From assembly GCA_029256065.1 (NCBI GenBank), contig JAQSYT010000004.1:1-42322 (forward strand): a stretch of DNA of 42,322 nt, written 5' to 3'. The notes beneath the pieces are model-generated. The model did no database searches. It was not told the DNA's origin and worked only from the letters and a program-made list of their open reading frames with translations. A program made the translations under genes and the position numbers. Positions within the stretch are counted from its first letter, which is position 1; every line of letters starts with the position of its first letter. The stretch is from Paenibacillaceae bacterium (GTDB lineage Bacteria; Bacillota; Bacilli; Paenibacillales; NBRC-103111). This document shows positions 1-7,564 of the stretch, piece by piece.

Positions 1-293
1 ATTTGACGGAGGAGTTGTGCGGGTTGAGGGAAGGAACGGTGTTCCTGCAGATTGAGGATGGCATTGTGAAGACCTATGGTGTCCGCCATCGGCTGGAAAA
101 CCGGGTAGAGCTGGGCAAGGAAGGGGATTGCCATGTGGTGGCTGTCCGTCCGCGTCAGGTGGAGCTGCTCCGGGAAATGGCGACCGATGTGGTGAAGCGG
201 AAGACCCATTGGACCGCAGGTATGATGTCCTACCGGTTTGTGATGCGGAAGGGCTCCATTCATGTTTCGGTGGATTATAAGGAGCAAGCATAG
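1..293 (+). CDS. Conserved hypothetical protein, 3' part only (paralogue of the next gene)
   Basis: The window opens inside this gene; the reading frame is open from the first base and stops at 293, giving about 96 C-terminal residues. I do not recognise a named family. It aligns along its length with the next gene (446-820): shared blocks are EEL, GTVF-QI, KYGV/TYGV-H, the HW/NWT segment and a C-terminal FVMRKGSIHVSV versus FAMRRNVLSVSI. By that alignment about 18 residues of the N-terminus lie upstream of the window. A TTG at position 3 could be read as a start, but the alignment argues against it. The protein is small, soluble and basic, with no signal peptide or membrane segment. Tandem paralogues imply a duplication; function unknown. 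Confidence 0.7.
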   Translation, partial: LTEELCGLREGTVFLQIEDGIVKTYGVRHRLENRVELGKEGDCHVVAVRPRQVELLREMATDVVKRKTHWTAGMMSYRFVMRKGSIHVSVDYKEQA

Positions 294-349
294 AAATAAT
301 AAGTATAAAGTACCACATGTGTTAATTATTTGAACAATATACAAATTAG

Positions 350-378
350 TTGATATATCTACAAAATGTGACTATAAT
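350..378 (+). promoter_or_regulatory. Sigma-A-type promoter for the 446-820 gene
   Basis: TTGATA (350-355) and TATAAT (373-378) are separated by 17 bases in an AT-rich stretch, followed by the coding start about 70 bases downstream. Both hexamers are near consensus, so this is one of the best promoter matches in the window. It shows that the second paralogue has its own promoter and need not be co-transcribed with the first. Confidence 0.65.
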
Positions 379-445
379 AGGACTCAATACTTACATAATC
401 ATACAGAAGAATGACATAATCCCACATATTTTGAGGAGGTTAGGA

Positions 446-820
446 ATGCAGTCGGAACAGATTTCTTTAGCGAGACAGATGGACATGGTAATAAGGACCA
501 TGCAGGAAGAACTACGTTATTTGGCCTCGGGAACGGTTTTTGTGCAAATCCGCAATGATGTGGTGGGTAAGTACGGTGTTAAGCATGAGCCTATCGAGAT
601 CAGCGGAGAGGGGATACCTGCCCCGGAGATCTGTATGTCGGAGAGCCACATTAAGGCGTTCCGTCAGCTGGCAGTCGGATCGTTGAACCACAAGAAGAAT
701 TGGACGTATGGCGAGGTTTATTTTGAATTTGCGATGCGGCGGAATGTGCTCTCTGTAAGTATCCAACTGGAATCGAATTACAATATGGCAAATCTGTTTA
801 ACAAAATTCCTCCTCAATAA
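446..820 (+). CDS. Conserved hypothetical protein, 124 aa
   Basis: The start is the ATG at 446, preceded by GAGGAGG at 433-439 with 6-base spacing; an earlier in-frame ATG at 350 lies inside the promoter and is not used. The 124-residue product is soluble, with a helical N-terminal segment (about residues 1-25) followed by the domain shared with the truncated upstream paralogue: GTVFVQI near residue 29, KYGVKH near 41, NWTYGEVYFEFAMRR near 90. Charged and aromatic residues recur but no catalytic motif is obvious. The C-terminus carries an extra 15-residue tail (ending FNKIPPQ) that the paralogue lacks. Function unknown; it lies just upstream of ydcC but a terminator at 911-936 separates them. 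Confidence 0.75.
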   Translation: MQSEQISLARQMDMVIRTMQEELRYLASGTVFVQIRNDVVGKYGVKHEPIEISGEGIPAPEICMSESHIKAFRQLAVGSLNHKKNWTYGEVYFEFAMRRNVLSVSIQLESNYNMANLFNKIPPQ

Positions 821-910
821 GAAAGGGGGTAAGATGAGGGCTTTATAGCGCAGGGGCGTTGCTGTAGAGAAAATCCGTTTTTGAACTTATCCATTATAAT
901 GATTCTGGGG

Positions 911-936
911 GACTGCCGCGGCGGTCTCTTTTTTTG
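911..936 (+). terminator. Rho-independent terminator after the paralogue pair
   Basis: GACTGC (911-916) and GCGGTC (921-926) form a short GC-rich hairpin with a four-base CGCG loop, followed by CTCTTTTTTTG. It ends the transcript of the 446-820 gene before ydcC. Confidence 0.6.
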
Positions 937-1053
937 TATCTTTTGGGAGGACAAACTTTTTCCCGGGCTTGTCACGCTAGTCTGCATAATGGGCCAAGTC
1001 TCCTCATAGACATGTACCAATGTTTGAATCAGGTGCAGAGGGGATGATGAAGG

Positions 1054-2307
1054 ATGCGTCGTCGGATATGGGGTTTAAGCGTGGTGCTGCTGAGTGTGGT
1101 GCTGGCATTGGCAGGCTGCTTCGGAGGCAAGAAGGACGCGGGAGCAGTAGTGAAGGATTTGGACAGCCAGGTGGAGAAGCTGGAGAGTTATACCAGCTCG
1201 GGAACGATGACTCTTCATACCGGAACAGAGCCTCAGGAGTATCAGGTGGAGGTATCGTTTCAGAAGCCGTCATATTACCGGATATCTCTGTCCAATGACA
1301 AGAAGGATATCTCTCAGATTGTGCTGAAAAATGATGATGGAGTGTTTGTACTTACTCCCCACCTGAATAAGAGCTTCCGCTTCCAAAGCGATTGGCCGAA
1401 GAATCAGGGGCAGGTGTATCTGTATGAATCTCTGGTAAACAGCATTAATCAGGACAAGGAGCGGCAGTTCACAACGGATGGCGATTCATATGTGTTCGAT
1501 GTGCTGGCCAATTACTCCAATTCCTCCCTTTCCCGGCAAAAAATCTGGATCAACAAGAAGAGCTTCGCGCCACAGACTGTGGAAATTTACGACGCACAGA
1601 ACAAGCCGGTTGTGGTGATGAACTTCAATGACTTCAAGTTTAATGAGACATTCGAGAAGGATTACTTCGATATGCAGCGCAACATGACCAGCGCCCGGAT
1701 TACGCTGCCAACCATGGGGCTGGAGACGCAGCAGGGGAAGGCAGCGGCACAAACCGGCACCATTGACCAGACAGGCAAAGGAACGGCGCAATCTTCGGGT
1801 ACGGCCACACAGGGCACTTCCACACAAGGCACAACCCAACAAGGTACAGTCCAACAGGGTACTGTTACGCAAGGCAAGACGCAGCAAGGTGCAGCGCCTG
1901 TCCAAGGCAACGCTGCCGCCCAGCAGCCCGCCAGCTCCGCAGCCGGAACAACGGCAGTTCCACAGTCCCAGGGGATTTCGTTGATCGAACCCTCCTATAT
2001 TCCCACAGGAGTGGGCAAGCCCAAGGCAAGCGAAACCATGTTGGGTGAAAATGCGGCCATTCTTTTGAAATACACCGGTAATTACAACTATACGCTCCTG
2101 GAATCCAGACCGTCGGACAAATCGGTTTCTTACCAGGAAGGGGAGCTGGTGGATTTGGGCTACAGCTTCGGTGTCTTGACCGGCGGGGAAAAGAAAACCC
2201 TGCTCTGGATGGCGCAGGGTACTGAATTCAGGCTGTCCTCCGGCGATCTTCCCGTGGATGAAATGGTGCAAATCGCCATCTCTGTTCAAGGCATGTCCGG
2301 TAAATAA
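1054..2307 (+). CDS. ydcC: LolA-like outer-surface lipoprotein (YdcC family)
   Basis: A predicted lipoprotein of 417 residues. Residues 1-21 form a signal peptide ending in a lipobox LAGC with the lipidated cysteine at 22. Residues about 28-215 resemble the LolA/sporulation YdcC fold (outer-membrane-lipoprotein-sorting-like), with typical motifs around SFQKPSYYRI and KIWINKKSFAPQTVEIYD. Residues about 223-306 are a low-complexity Thr/Gln/Gly/Ala linker built of TQGT-like repeats. Residues about 307-417 form a second domain containing YTLLESR and GYSFGVLTGGEKKTLLWM, similar to the small C-terminal domain found in many Bacillota anchored proteins. The ATG at 1054 follows AGAGGGGA with about 9-base spacing. 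In B. subtilis ydcC also precedes alr and is a mother-cell sporulation gene; that role is inferred here from order and family. Confidence 0.85.
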   Translation: MRRRIWGLSVVLLSVVLALAGCFGGKKDAGAVVKDLDSQVEKLESYTSSGTMTLHTGTEPQEYQVEVSFQKPSYYRISLSNDKKDISQIVLKNDDGVFVLTPHLNKSFRFQSDWPKNQGQVYLYESLVNSINQDKERQFTTDGDSYVFDVLANYSNSSLSRQKIWINKKSFAPQTVEIYDAQNKPVVVMNFNDFKFNETFEKDYFDMQRNMTSARITLPTMGLETQQGKAAAQTGTIDQTGKGTAQSSGTATQGTSTQGTTQQGTVQQGTVTQGKTQQGAAPVQGNAAAQQPASSAAGTTAVPQSQGISLIEPSYIPTGVGKPKASETMLGENAAILLKYTGNYNYTLLESRPSDKSVSYQEGELVDLGYSFGVLTGGEKKTLLWMAQGTEFRLSSGDLPVDEMVQIAISVQGMSGK

Positions 2308-2412
2308 TCGCGGGAAAGTTCATTGACAGCTTTACGGGGAGCAAGTAACATAAGGCGTATGGGTTTTTTGAATGGGTGAAGGCCCGGTCAATTAATTGAT
2401 GATGTTAAAACC

Positions 2413-2457
2413 AGGGGTTACTGCGGGAGAGGAAGGCTCTTTCCCTGCAGTACCCCT
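2413..2457 (+). promoter_or_regulatory. Long hairpin in the alr leader
   Basis: AGGGGT-ACTGC (from 2413) pairs with GCAGT-ACCCCT (to 2457) around inner GAG/CTC pairs, giving an imperfect 45-base hairpin that ends about 10 bases before the alr ribosome site. There is no T-run after it, so it is not a standard intrinsic terminator. It could end ydcC transcripts weakly, protect the alr mRNA 5' end, or be a regulatory leader; which of these applies is not shown by the sequence. Confidence 0.45.
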
Positions 2458-2482
2458 ATCGATTTCAAGAGGGTGATGGGCA

Positions 2483-3658
2483 ATGGATGCGTTTTACCGT
2501 CCCACGTGGGTGGAAATTTCTCTGGATGCGCTGCGGCATAATCTGCGCTCCTTCCGGGCGAGTCTTCCTGCAGAGATGAGAATGATGGCTGTGGTCAAGG
2601 CGGATGCATACGGGCATGGAGCCGCACAGATTGCCAGGGAATGTATGGATGAGGGTGCGTCTTATCTGGCGGTGGCATTTATGGATGAGGCACTGGAGCT
2701 GCGGCGGGCAGGGATTGAGGCGCCGATTCTGGTATTGGGATATACTCCAGCGGAGGCAGTGCCGCTTGCCGTTAAATACAGAATTACCATTAATGTATAC
2801 AGCATGGATGTGTTAGAGGCGCTGGCCAACCGTGGACCTGAGGAGCCTTCTGTGAAAATCCACATTAAAATGGATTCAGGCATGGGGCGGCTTGGTTTGA
2901 ACCGGACGGAGGATGCCATCGCTTTTATTGAGCGGGCCTTATCCTTGCCGGGGGTTGAGGTGGAGGGGTTGTTTACCCATTATGCCTGTGCGGATGAAGC
3001 GGACAAAGGCTACACAATGGACCAATACACTAAGTTTGAGCGGGTAGTGGGATATTTTCGGGAACAAGGAATTTCATTCTCCTACGTGCATGCGGGCAAT
3101 ACGGCAACCGCCATTGATACGCCGGAAATCAGCTATAATATGGTGCGTCTGGGCATCGGCATGTATGGACTGTATCCCTCCGGAGAAGTGGATATGGAAC
3201 GGGTGAAGCTGCGCCCGGTGATGAGCTTGAAGACCAGGATTGTGATGCTGAAAAGCATGGAGGAAGGGGCAGGGGTTAGCTACGGCGCTTTGTACCATGC
3301 CTCAGAAGGCGAAGAAATTGCGACTCTTGCCGTAGGCTATGCGGACGGATTTTCCCGGATGCTTACGGGGAAGGCCCATGCTCTGGTACGGGGGAAGCGG
3401 GTCCCGGTGGTAGGGCGGATCTGCATGGACCAGTGTATGATCAGCCTGCAGGATGTGGGTGGAGCCGAAATCGGGGATGAAGTAGTCATGTTCGGCGAGC
3501 AGGATGGCCTGGTTCTGCCGGCGGAGGAGCTGGCGGAGAAGTTGGGCACAGTGAACTATGAGATTGTGTGTATGATTTCCCACCGGGTGCCCCGGGTTTA
3601 TATGGAAGCCGGGGAAGTGAAGAATACGGTGAACCCGCTGCAGCACCAGCTTAGCTAG
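2483..3658 (+). CDS. alr: Alanine racemase (PLP-dependent)
   Basis: Interconverts L- and D-alanine to supply D-Ala for peptidoglycan. The 391-residue length is normal for the family. The PLP lysine is K39 in the motif AVVKADAYGHGA; the opposing catalytic tyrosine is Y267 in GVSYGALYHA; the substrate-contact stretch MDSGMGRLG is at about 130-138 and the C-terminal barrel ends in HRVPRVY. The ATG at 2483 is preceded by AGAGGG with about 9-base spacing. The gene sits between ydcC and the ndoAI/ndoA pair, exactly as in B. subtilis, where the racemase is called dal/alr. The leader contains a 45-base hairpin (2413-2457). Confidence 0.97.
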   Translation: MDAFYRPTWVEISLDALRHNLRSFRASLPAEMRMMAVVKADAYGHGAAQIARECMDEGASYLAVAFMDEALELRRAGIEAPILVLGYTPAEAVPLAVKYRITINVYSMDVLEALANRGPEEPSVKIHIKMDSGMGRLGLNRTEDAIAFIERALSLPGVEVEGLFTHYACADEADKGYTMDQYTKFERVVGYFREQGISFSYVHAGNTATAIDTPEISYNMVRLGIGMYGLYPSGEVDMERVKLRPVMSLKTRIVMLKSMEEGAGVSYGALYHASEGEEIATLAVGYADGFSRMLTGKAHALVRGKRVPVVGRICMDQCMISLQDVGGAEIGDEVVMFGEQDGLVLPAEELAEKLGTVNYEIVCMISHRVPRVYMEAGEVKNTVNPLQHQLS

Positions 3659-3882
3659 GTTTGGCCGGCTGTGGTTTACTCCCCCGGAATAGGCCGGAAA
3701 CAGCGAGGATTTCCCATGGAGAAACTTTCCTGAGGATTTTTGTGCCAAAATGCAAAGGATTTTCCCGGTTGCCGCCGAAATATATAAAGTAAGGATTATA
3801 TCGGAAACGATAGCTCGATCATATAACATACCTGATATACGCTGAACATATACTAGCGTATGGCGCTTGAGGCAGGATAAGC
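3659..3882. other. Non-coding gap between alr and the toxin-antitoxin promoter
   Basis: No gene is supported here. The stretch has three loosely spaced copies of a GAGGATTT/AAGGATTT word (around 3701, 3732 and 3754) and is AT-rich towards the right-hand end, leading into the promoter at 3883-3910. No clear intrinsic terminator for alr was found. Confidence 0.4.
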
Positions 3883-3910
3883 TTGCGCAAACGCGGGGGT
3901 GTTGTATAAT
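3883..3910 (+). promoter_or_regulatory. Sigma-A-type promoter for ndoAI-ndoA
   Basis: TTGCGC (3883-3888) and a perfect TATAAT (3905-3910) with a 16-base spacer lie about 60 bases before the antitoxin start. This would give the antitoxin-toxin pair its own promoter independent of alr. Confidence 0.6.
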
Positions 3911-3971
3911 TTGCCTTTATTTGTATCATAATGGGGAAGTCAGGGCGGGTAGCTTTTGGAGGTGCGAGGAA

Positions 3972-4250
3972 GTGTCCAACGTGAATACGAAACGGATCAT
4001 GATCAGTTTGCCGGATCAGCTTCTGCAGGAGGTAGACGGGATTGTGGAACAGGAAAATTCCAATCGAAGCGAGCTGATCCGTCAGGCGATGAAGCTGTAT
4101 CTGACAGAGCGCCGGAAGCGCCAGCTGCGGGATTCCATGCAGCGCGGCTACATGGAGATGGCTAAGATTAACTTGAACATTGCTTCGGAATCTTTCCATG
4201 CGGAAGAGGATGCAGGTACAACGGTGGATCGTTTGGTTAGCGGGGTGTAG
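3972..4250 (+). CDS. ndoAI: Antitoxin EndoAI / MazE-type, ribbon-helix-helix
   Basis: Neutralises the mRNA interferase encoded next door and probably represses its own promoter as a CopG-like ribbon-helix-helix dimer. The start is the GTG at 3972, preceded by GGAGG at 3958-3962 with 9-base spacing; translation from further upstream would add a segment with no counterpart in the family. The 92-residue product begins with the DNA-binding strand TKRIMISLPDQLLQEVD, continues with NRSELIRQAMKLYL (helices) and ends with the toxin-binding tail GYMEMAKINLNIASE...TVDRLVSGV, the same layout as B. subtilis EndoAI. The stop is 3 bases before the toxin start, so the two are translationally coupled. Confidence 0.93.
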   Translation: MSNVNTKRIMISLPDQLLQEVDGIVEQENSNRSELIRQAMKLYLTERRKRQLRDSMQRGYMEMAKINLNIASESFHAEEDAGTTVDRLVSGV

Positions 4251-4253
4251 CGC

Positions 4254-4604
4254 TTGATTGTGAAACGCGGTGATGTGTTTTTTGCGGATCTGTCTCCGGT
4301 GGTTGGCTCAGAGCAAGGGGGGGTTCGTCCGGTGCTGGTCATTCAGAACGACATTGGCAACCGGTTCAGCCCGACAGTGATCATAGCGGCGATTACCGCC
4401 CAGATTCAAAAAGCGAAACTGCCCACACATGTGGAAATTGATGCGGAAACCCATGGCTTCGACAGGGATTCGGTTATTTTGCTGGAGCAGATACGCACCA
4501 TCGATAAGCAGCGCCTGACAGACAAGATCACGCATCTGGATGAGGACACCATGCGCAAGGTAGACGATGCCCTGCAGATCAGTTTGGGCCTTATTGACTT
4601 TTAG
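4254..4604 (+). CDS. ndoA: mRNA interferase EndoA / MazF-type toxin
   Basis: A sequence-specific endoribonuclease of the MazF/PemK family (B. subtilis EndoA cuts at UACAU). The 116-residue length is exactly that of the B. subtilis protein and the core is nearly invariant: [21 protein letters not shown] at the N-terminus including the catalytic arginine and threonine regions ([15 protein letters not shown]), and [13 protein letters not shown] in the second half. The start codon is TTG at 4254 (MIVKRGDV), downstream of GGGGTG in the end of the antitoxin gene. In B. subtilis the rsbRST-sigB operon follows; here a terminator (4620-4642) and a repeat copy follow, then tex. Confidence 0.96.
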   Translation: MIVKRGDVFFADLSPVVGSEQGGVRPVLVIQNDIGNRFSPTVIIAAITAQIQKAKLPTHVEIDAETHGFDRDSVILLEQIRTIDKQRLTDKITHLDEDTMRKVDDALQISLGLIDF

Positions 4605-4619
4605 CGGCGCAACGTAAAG

Positions 4620-4642
4620 CGAGGGGCAGCCCTCGTTTTTTT
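4620..4642 (+). terminator. Terminator after ndoA
   Basis: CGAGGG (4620-4625), loop GCAG, CCCTCG (4630-4635), then seven Ts. A clean intrinsic terminator closing the ndoAI-ndoA operon. Confidence 0.85.
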
Positions 4643-4697
4643 GTGCAGTTTTGGTTTGGAATATTCTGAGAGAGTATTTCTAAATAGGACATTAATC

Positions 4698-4756
4698 GGG
4701 GGCTCCCCCAAAAGTAATCGGATTAAACTTCGGAGGTTAACGTCACTTTTGGGGGA
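4698..4756 (-). repeat. 58-bp hairpin element, copy 1 (reverse orientation)
   Basis: On the minus strand this reads CCCCCAAAAGTGACG ... CTCCGAAG ... TTACTTTTGGGGGAGCCCCC. The outer arms (CCCCCAAAAGT and ACTTTTGGGGG) are exact complements. It is the same element as the copies at 23962, 26126, 27619 and 34028. It lies between the ndoA terminator and tex, about 26 bases before the tex start, so it would be in the tex 5' leader if transcription starts upstream. Confidence 0.85.
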
Positions 4757-4782
4757 TTATTTGGAGAGGTGGAAGAGGATAC

Positions 4783-7029
4783 ATGGCCAAGGAAACCAAA
4801 GAGACGGCAGGCATCACCGAGTTAGAGAAAGTGGAGGGAGGTTCCCCTGCGGAGCTGACACCCGAGGAGAAGGCCCGGGTGGAGGAGCGGATTCTGCGCC
4901 AGATTGCAGCAGAGCTGAAGCTTGCGCCGGGCAAGGTGAAAACCACGGTGGGATTGCTGGATGAGGGGAATACGATCCCGTTTATTGCCCGGTACCGGAA
5001 GGAAATGACCGGGGAGCTGGATGAGAACCAACTGCGGGATATTGAGGAGCGGCTCCAGTATATCCGCGGCTTGGAGGAGCGTAAGCGCGAGGTGCTGCGG
5101 CTTATCGGCGAGCAGGGCAAGCTGACGGACGAGCTTCGGTTGGCAGTGGAAGCCTCCGCCAAGCTGCAGGAGGTAGAGGATCTGTACCGTCCTTACCGGC
5201 AGAAGCGGAAAACCCGCGCCAGCGTTGCCCGGGAGAAGGGGCTGGAGCCTCTGTCAGCCTGGCTGTGGTCCCAGCCCCGCACAGGGGCGGCCATGGTGGA
5301 GGCGGCCCGGTACGTGGGTGCCGCCAAAGGGGTGGAGTCTGCGGAGGCGGCATTGGGCGGCGCCATGGATATTCTGGCGGAGAATATCGCCGACGACGCC
5401 AAGCTGCGGGCCTGGCTGCGCCGCTTCACCCACGATAACGGTGTGATTGCGACGGAGGCCAAGGATAAGGCTGCGGAGTCCGTGTACGAGATGTACTATG
5501 ACTATTCCGAGCCGGTGCGCCGCCTGCCGCCTCACCGGATTCTGGCCATTAACCGCGGCGAGCGGGAGGACGTGCTGAAGGTAAGGCTGGAGGTCGCCTC
5601 TGCGAAAATACACGACTATATGGCCCGCCAGTTCCTGAAGCGGGAATCTGCAGTCCGTGAGGTGCTGCTGGCGGTTATTGAGGACGCCTACAAGCGGCTT
5701 TTGGCTCCGTCCATTGAGCGTGAGGTGCGGGGAGAGCTGACGGAGAAGGCGGAGGAGCAGGCCATTAAGATCTTCGGCGGCAATCTGCGCAGCCTGCTCC
5801 TGCAGCCCCCGGTGAAGGGTAAGCGGGTTCTGGGTGTGGACCCTGCCTTCCGCACCGGCTGCAAGCTGGCGGCGGTGGATGATACCGGCAAGCTGCTGGA
5901 GATTGCCGTCACCTATCCTACGCCGCCCCACAACAAGGTGGTGGAGGCGAAAACGGTTTTCCGGCGGCTCATTACGGAGCACCGGCTGGAGCTCCTCGTC
6001 ATCGGCAACGGCACCGCCTCCCGGGAGACAGAGCAGTTCGTCAGCTCCCTGATCAGTGAGCTGAAGCAGCCTTCGCTGGCCTATTGCATCGTCAGCGAAG
6101 CCGGCGCCAGCGTTTACTCCGCCTCCAAGCTGGCCCAGGAGGAGTTTCCCAGCCTGGATGTGGCGGAGCGCAGCGCGATCTCCATTGCCCGGCGGATGCA
6201 GGACCCGCTGGCGGAGCTGGTGAAAATTGAGCCGAAGGCCATCGGCGTAGGCCAGTACCAGCACGATGTGCAGCAGAAGCGGCTTGCCGAAAGCCTGAAC
6301 GGTGTGGTGGAATCAGCGGTGAACCATGTGGGTGTGGACCTGAACACGGCCTCGCCTTCGCTCCTGCAATATGTGGCCGGTGTCAACGGCACTACAGCCA
6401 AGAACATCGTCAAGTACCGGGAGGAGAACGGGAAGTTCAATAGCCGCAAGGAGCTGCAGAAGGTTCCCCGTCTTGGCGCCAAAACCTTTGAGCAATGTGT
6501 AGGCTTTATGCGGGTCAGCGGCGGGGAGCTCCCGTTGGACAATACGCCTATTCACCCGGAATCTTACACTGTCGTAGACCGCCTGTTCCGCGAGCTGTCC
6601 ATCCCTCTCGACCGGATCGGCACGGAGGAGCTGAAAACCGCATTGCATGCAGTAGATTCCAATGCTATGGCGGACAAGCTCCAGGTGGGGGCGCCTACCT
6701 TAAGAGATATTCTGGACAGCCTGCAGCGCCCCGGCCGCGACCCCCGGGAGGAATTACCCCCGCCGGTATTGCGGACGGATGTGCTGAAGATTGAGGATTT
6801 GTCCCCGGGGATGGAGCTGCAGGGAACGGTCCGCAATGTGATTGATTTCGGCGCCTTCGTGGACATTGGGATTAAGAATGACGGTCTGGTCCATATCAGC
6901 CAGCTCAGCGACAGCTATGTGAAGCATCCCATGGATGTGGTATCCGTAGGGGATGTGGTAACGGTTTGGGTGCTTAGTGTGGATCTGAAGAAGGGCAAGG
7001 TTAGTCTGACCATGAAGCAGCCGTCATAG
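4783..7029 (+). CDS. tex: Tex-family RNA-binding transcription accessory protein
   Basis: A 748-residue cytoplasmic nucleic-acid-binding protein of the Tex/YdcI family, which binds RNA and influences transcription; exact role in Bacillota is unclear. Domain order: a helical N-terminal region with the family signature TVGLLDEGNTIPFIARYRKE (about residues 51-70) and IEERLQYIRGLEERK; a YqgF/RNase-H-like domain around 345-470 (VLGVDPAFRTGCKLAAVD, ETMA-less GNGTASRETEQ); helix-hairpin-helix motifs about 510-570 (GVNGTTAKNIVKYREENG, VPRLGAKTFEQCVGF); and a C-terminal S1 domain about 665-745 (GMELQGTVRNVIDFGAFVDIG). The ATG at 4783 follows GGAAGAGG. A short first 30 residues before the conserved core are less typical. 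In B. subtilis tex (ydcI) is likewise close to cmpA and sprT. Confidence 0.95.
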   Translation: MAKETKETAGITELEKVEGGSPAELTPEEKARVEERILRQIAAELKLAPGKVKTTVGLLDEGNTIPFIARYRKEMTGELDENQLRDIEERLQYIRGLEERKREVLRLIGEQGKLTDELRLAVEASAKLQEVEDLYRPYRQKRKTRASVAREKGLEPLSAWLWSQPRTGAAMVEAARYVGAAKGVESAEAALGGAMDILAENIADDAKLRAWLRRFTHDNGVIATEAKDKAAESVYEMYYDYSEPVRRLPPHRILAINRGEREDVLKVRLEVASAKIHDYMARQFLKRESAVREVLLAVIEDAYKRLLAPSIEREVRGELTEKAEEQAIKIFGGNLRSLLLQPPVKGKRVLGVDPAFRTGCKLAAVDDTGKLLEIAVTYPTPPHNKVVEAKTVFRRLITEHRLELLVIGNGTASRETEQFVSSLISELKQPSLAYCIVSEAGASVYSASKLAQEEFPSLDVAERSAISIARRMQDPLAELVKIEPKAIGVGQYQHDVQQKRLAESLNGVVESAVNHVGVDLNTASPSLLQYVAGVNGTTAKNIVKYREENGKFNSRKELQKVPRLGAKTFEQCVGFMRVSGGELPLDNTPIHPESYTVVDRLFRELSIPLDRIGTEELKTALHAVDSNAMADKLQVGAPTLRDILDSLQRPGRDPREELPPPVLRTDVLKIEDLSPGMELQGTVRNVIDFGAFVDIGIKNDGLVHISQLSDSYVKHPMDVVSVGDVVTVWVLSVDLKKGKVSLTMKQPS

Positions 7030-7064
7030 TCCTCCTTGAACAGCGGACAGAGGAGTGCGGAGAG

Positions 7065-7247
7065 ATGAGCGTAACGATTTATTTCTTATCCTTAATCATC
7101 AGCATCTGGGCGGTAACGGCGGGAAAGAAGCGGTTTAATAGCCGGGCCATTCCCGTTCTGGGCTGGATCGTGCTGACAATAAATATCCTTGTTCCGGTGA
7201 TCAGCTTTACTGCCGGCGTTATTGATGGCATGAAGGCGGCAGGATAA
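7065..7247 (+). CDS. Small two-helix membrane protein, 60 aa
   Basis: I do not recognise a family. Two hydrophobic segments, about residues 3-19 and 28-52, are joined by a short basic loop (GKKRFNSRA), suggesting a hairpin in the membrane with the loop inside. The ATG at 7065 is preceded by CGGAGAG. It starts 36 bases after tex and shares its strand, so it is probably the last gene of the tex transcript; a bidirectional terminator (7293-7322) follows. Confidence 0.6.
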   Translation: MSVTIYFLSLIISIWAVTAGKKRFNSRAIPVLGWIVLTINILVPVISFTAGVIDGMKAAG

Positions 7248-7292
7248 CTGATAAATACATGCCCAAGCCGGCCATCGGCAGCAGGGCACAAC

Positions 7293-7322
7293 AAAACCCG
7301 TCAGGTGCTCCTGACGGGTTTT
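7293..7322. terminator. Bidirectional terminator between tex operon and cmpA
   Basis: AAAACCCGTCAGG (7293-7305), loop TGCT, and its exact complement CCTGACGGGTTTT (7310-7322). The flanking A and T runs let the perfect 13-bp stem terminate transcription from both sides, which fits the convergent genes. Confidence 0.9.
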
Positions 7323-7360
7323 GCATGGACTGGATAGACAGCCGTTCCATGTATAATGGT

Positions 7361-7480
7361 CTACCGGGAATCCCCCGACTTGTTCCGGTAAAAATACCAG
7401 CAGTCGTTCAGCATCTGGATTTGTCTGCGGTTTTTGCTCTGGAAAGCGCGCATCAATTGATTGCTAAGCCATTGCGGCAT
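7361..7480 (-). CDS. cmpA: Cortex morphogenetic protein CmpA
   Basis: A 39-residue protein encoded on the minus strand, starting with ATG at 7478-7480 and stopping at TAG (7361-7363). The sequence begins MPQWLSNQLMRAF and continues ...RRQIQMLNDCWYFYR, matching the hallmark of CmpA: a short amphipathic N-terminus (PxWL), a QI-LLN-like centre and the CWYFYR aromatic patch. In B. subtilis the 37-residue CmpA is made in the mother cell and acts with ClpXP in quality control of spore-envelope assembly, degrading SpoIVA. AAAGGGG at 7489-7495 is a good ribosome site 8 bases away. Its position between tex and sprT matches B. subtilis. Being shorter than usual gene-calling limits it is easily overlooked. 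Confidence 0.9.
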   Translation of the reverse strand: MPQWLSNQLMRAFQSKNRRQIQMLNDCWYFYRNKSGDSR

Positions 7481-7564
7481 GCCGCCAGCCCCTTTCAGTA
7501 TATGGCATGATGTACTTTACCATATGGGGCAATTGCCTGCGGTGTGCCTGTCCTTAACCGTTCC

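Noticed and set aside
1486-2289. Long open frame on the minus strand opposite ydcC
   Set aside because: Cys/Leu-rich translation with no domain, no ribosome site, fully inside a clear lipoprotein gene.
4698-4756. Integron attC-like site
   Set aside because: Length and imperfect palindrome recall attC, but the conserved RYYYAAC/GTTRRRY boxes are missing and no integrase is present.
5254-6264. 336-codon minus-strand frame inside tex
   Set aside because: It mirrors the strongly biased tex codons; tex itself has unmistakable domains.
7497-7504. Sigma-E-like -10 (CATATACT) before cmpA
   Set aside because: The transcript would start inside the ribosome site at 7489-7495, leaving no room for the leader, so this is probably chance.
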